The position numbers and the translations under genes were made by a program. From JBFFXF01 sp041569895 (GTDB lineage: Bacteria > Planctomycetota > UBA8108 > JACQVS01): a stretch of 7,022 nt of DNA. Positions 6,455-7,022 of this stretch are shown piece after piece; the first letter of the stretch is position 1, and each line of letters starts with the position of its first letter. Where the stretch lies: assembly GCA_041569895.1 (NCBI GenBank), contig JBFFXF010000342.1, positions 1-7,022 of the forward strand, read 5' to 3'. The notes beneath the pieces are model-generated. The model saw only the letters and a list, made by a program, of their open reading frames with translations. It was not told where the DNA came from and searched no databases.

Positions 6455-6480
6455 GACGCGCGGATCCGAAAACGGCTCAT
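6451..6480 (-). CDS. Possible 9-codon leader ORF coupled to the DUF3891-type gene
   Basis: The - strand reads ATG at 6480 through TGA at 6453-6451, encoding MSRFRIRAS. AGGAGAGG (6497-6490) lies 9 nt upstream of its ATG, the best ribosome site in this spacer. Its stop overlaps the ATG of the next gene as ATGA, the same coupling geometry as the two GTGA junctions downstream. The peptide itself is probably unimportant; ribosome delivery or a translational control role would explain it. Such a short ORF could arise by chance. Confidence 0.4.
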   Translation of the reverse strand: MSRFRIRAS

Positions 6481-6620
6481 CGCGGCCCGCCTCTCCTCGA
6501 GCTTCGCATCCCGGACGAATTCTCATAGAATCAGCGTGACGATCTCCATGCGCTCCACGGCCGGCCGGGATCTGCCGATCGATGACCTGGAGGACTAGAA
6601 AGTACGGGAAGACGAGTCCC
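6455..6620. other. Divergent intergenic region
   Basis: This 166-base spacer separates the - strand operon from the + strand secreted-protein gene, so it should hold promoters for both. Its most A+T-rich part is 6517-6532. It contains the leader ORF on the - strand and a candidate sigma70-like promoter on the + strand. I found no convincing - strand promoter or long inverted repeat. Confidence 0.6.
6503..6531 (+). promoter_or_regulatory. Candidate sigma70-type promoter for the secreted-protein gene
   Basis: TTCGCA (6503-6508, 4 of 6 to TTGACA) and TAGAAT (6526-6531, 5 of 6 to TATAAT) are separated by 17 nt. Transcription would start near 6538, giving a leader of about 80 nt before the ATG at 6621. 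It is in the only A+T-rich patch of the spacer, but the match is modest and sigma preferences of this organism are unknown. Confidence 0.3.
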
Positions 6621-7022
6621 ATGAGAAGAGATTCCTTCCGATTCGCGACGGTGTGCGCCCTGCTCTGCGGGCTCGCGCTCGCCTCCGTGGCGCGCGACGC
6701 GCCCGCGGGCCCCGAGGAAGCGCCGGAAAGAGGCGCGGCGGCGAAGGGAGAGAGCGACTCGGCCGACGCGTCAGCCGAGCCGCGGGCGATCGAGCTCCGC
6801 GGGCGCCTCGTCTGTCTGGCGGAGGAGATGCGGACCCGCTTCGACGTCCGCGTGCCACCCGTTCACGACCACATGCTCGGCCTCAGGGTCTCGGGCGACC
6901 TGGCGCCGAACGAGCTGCGATACTACTCGCTCCTGCGCACCGACTTCTCGAAGGCGCTCTTCGAGGACCCGAGATACCGCAAGGTGGAGCTGGTGCTATC
7001 GGGCCGCGTCTTCCCGCGCACC
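6621..7022 (+). CDS. Secreted protein of unknown function, 3' end beyond the window
   Basis: The first 134 residues are present and the frame is open to the window edge. Residues 1-25 are a signal peptide: basic start (MRRDSFRF), hydrophobic stretch ATVCALLCGLALASV, and a likely cleavage after ASVA. Residues 28-55 are an Ala/Glu/Ser-rich linker (for example AAAKGESDSADASAE). A folded region begins near 57 with IELRGRLVCLAEEM and continues through YYSLLRTDFSKALFEDPRYRKVELVLSGRVFP (101-132). I have only a faint memory of a planctomycete-like family with this pattern and assign no function. GGGAAG (6606-6611) lies 9 nt before the ATG. An in-frame ATG at 6582 would add 13 residues before the signal peptide and lacks a good ribosome site. 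The gene is divergent from the - strand operon. Confidence 0.75.
   Translation, partial: MRRDSFRFATVCALLCGLALASVARDAPAGPEEAPERGAAAKGESDSADASAEPRAIELRGRLVCLAEEMRTRFDVRVPPVHDHMLGLRVSGDLAPNELRYYSLLRTDFSKALFEDPRYRKVELVLSGRVFPRT

Noticed and set aside
6548..6598. 16-codon + strand ORF (MRSTAGRDLPIDDLED) before the secreted-protein gene
   Set aside because: No ribosome site precedes it and its stop does not overlap the downstream start.

Overview
This is a GC-rich bacterial window with five complete protein genes, one gene cut by the right edge, and two related intergenic repeat elements. A lipobox on the sulfatase, a cleavable signal peptide on the right-edge gene and a membrane-anchored phosphatase point to an organism that exports proteins across a membrane, most likely a Gram-negative. 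The sequence does not settle the phylum. High-GC lineages such as Myxococcota, Planctomycetota, Acidobacteriota or candidate phyla like Eisenbacteria are all plausible. No mobile-element gene, tRNA, rRNA or CRISPR array is visible.

Layout: bases 1-162 hold a simple-sequence-rich repeat element (copy 1), then a + strand lipoprotein sulfatase (185-1666). The sulfatase converges on a four-gene - strand operon (6454 down to 2041). The 374-base convergent spacer holds a 9-bp tandem repeat (1703-1726) and a larger second copy of the repeat element (1741-2030). Read in transcription order, the operon encodes a DUF3891-type protein, an App1/DUF2183-type phosphatase with an N-terminal membrane anchor, a GT4-type glycosyltransferase, and an HI0933/YhiN-type flavoprotein. 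A 166-base divergent spacer separates it from a + strand secreted protein of unknown function that starts at 6621 and runs off the window.

The operon is tightly coupled. Two junctions are GTGA stop/start overlaps, each with a Shine-Dalgarno hexamer exactly 9 nt upstream of the GTG. A third junction has a 3-nt gap. The first gene has no Shine-Dalgarno of its own, but a 9-codon upstream ORF with a good ribosome site ends in an ATGA overlap with its start codon. The App1-type phosphatase and GT4 glycosyltransferase could act on a lipid or lipid-linked glycan, but that joint role is inference.

The most unusual feature is the repeat pair around the sulfatase. Each copy has a left arm of TCGG-spaced (or inverted CCGA-spaced) units, a shared core of about 52 nt (46 of 53 aligned columns identical), and a right arm of strictly 6-nt-periodic GGGNNC units ending in three GAGGAC units. 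In copy 2 the right arm has twelve GGG runs each separated by exactly 3 nt, a very strong G-quadruplex pattern. The left arm of copy 1 is inverted relative to copy 2 (22-bp perfect inverted match), while core and right arm are direct, so the element looks modular and rearranged.
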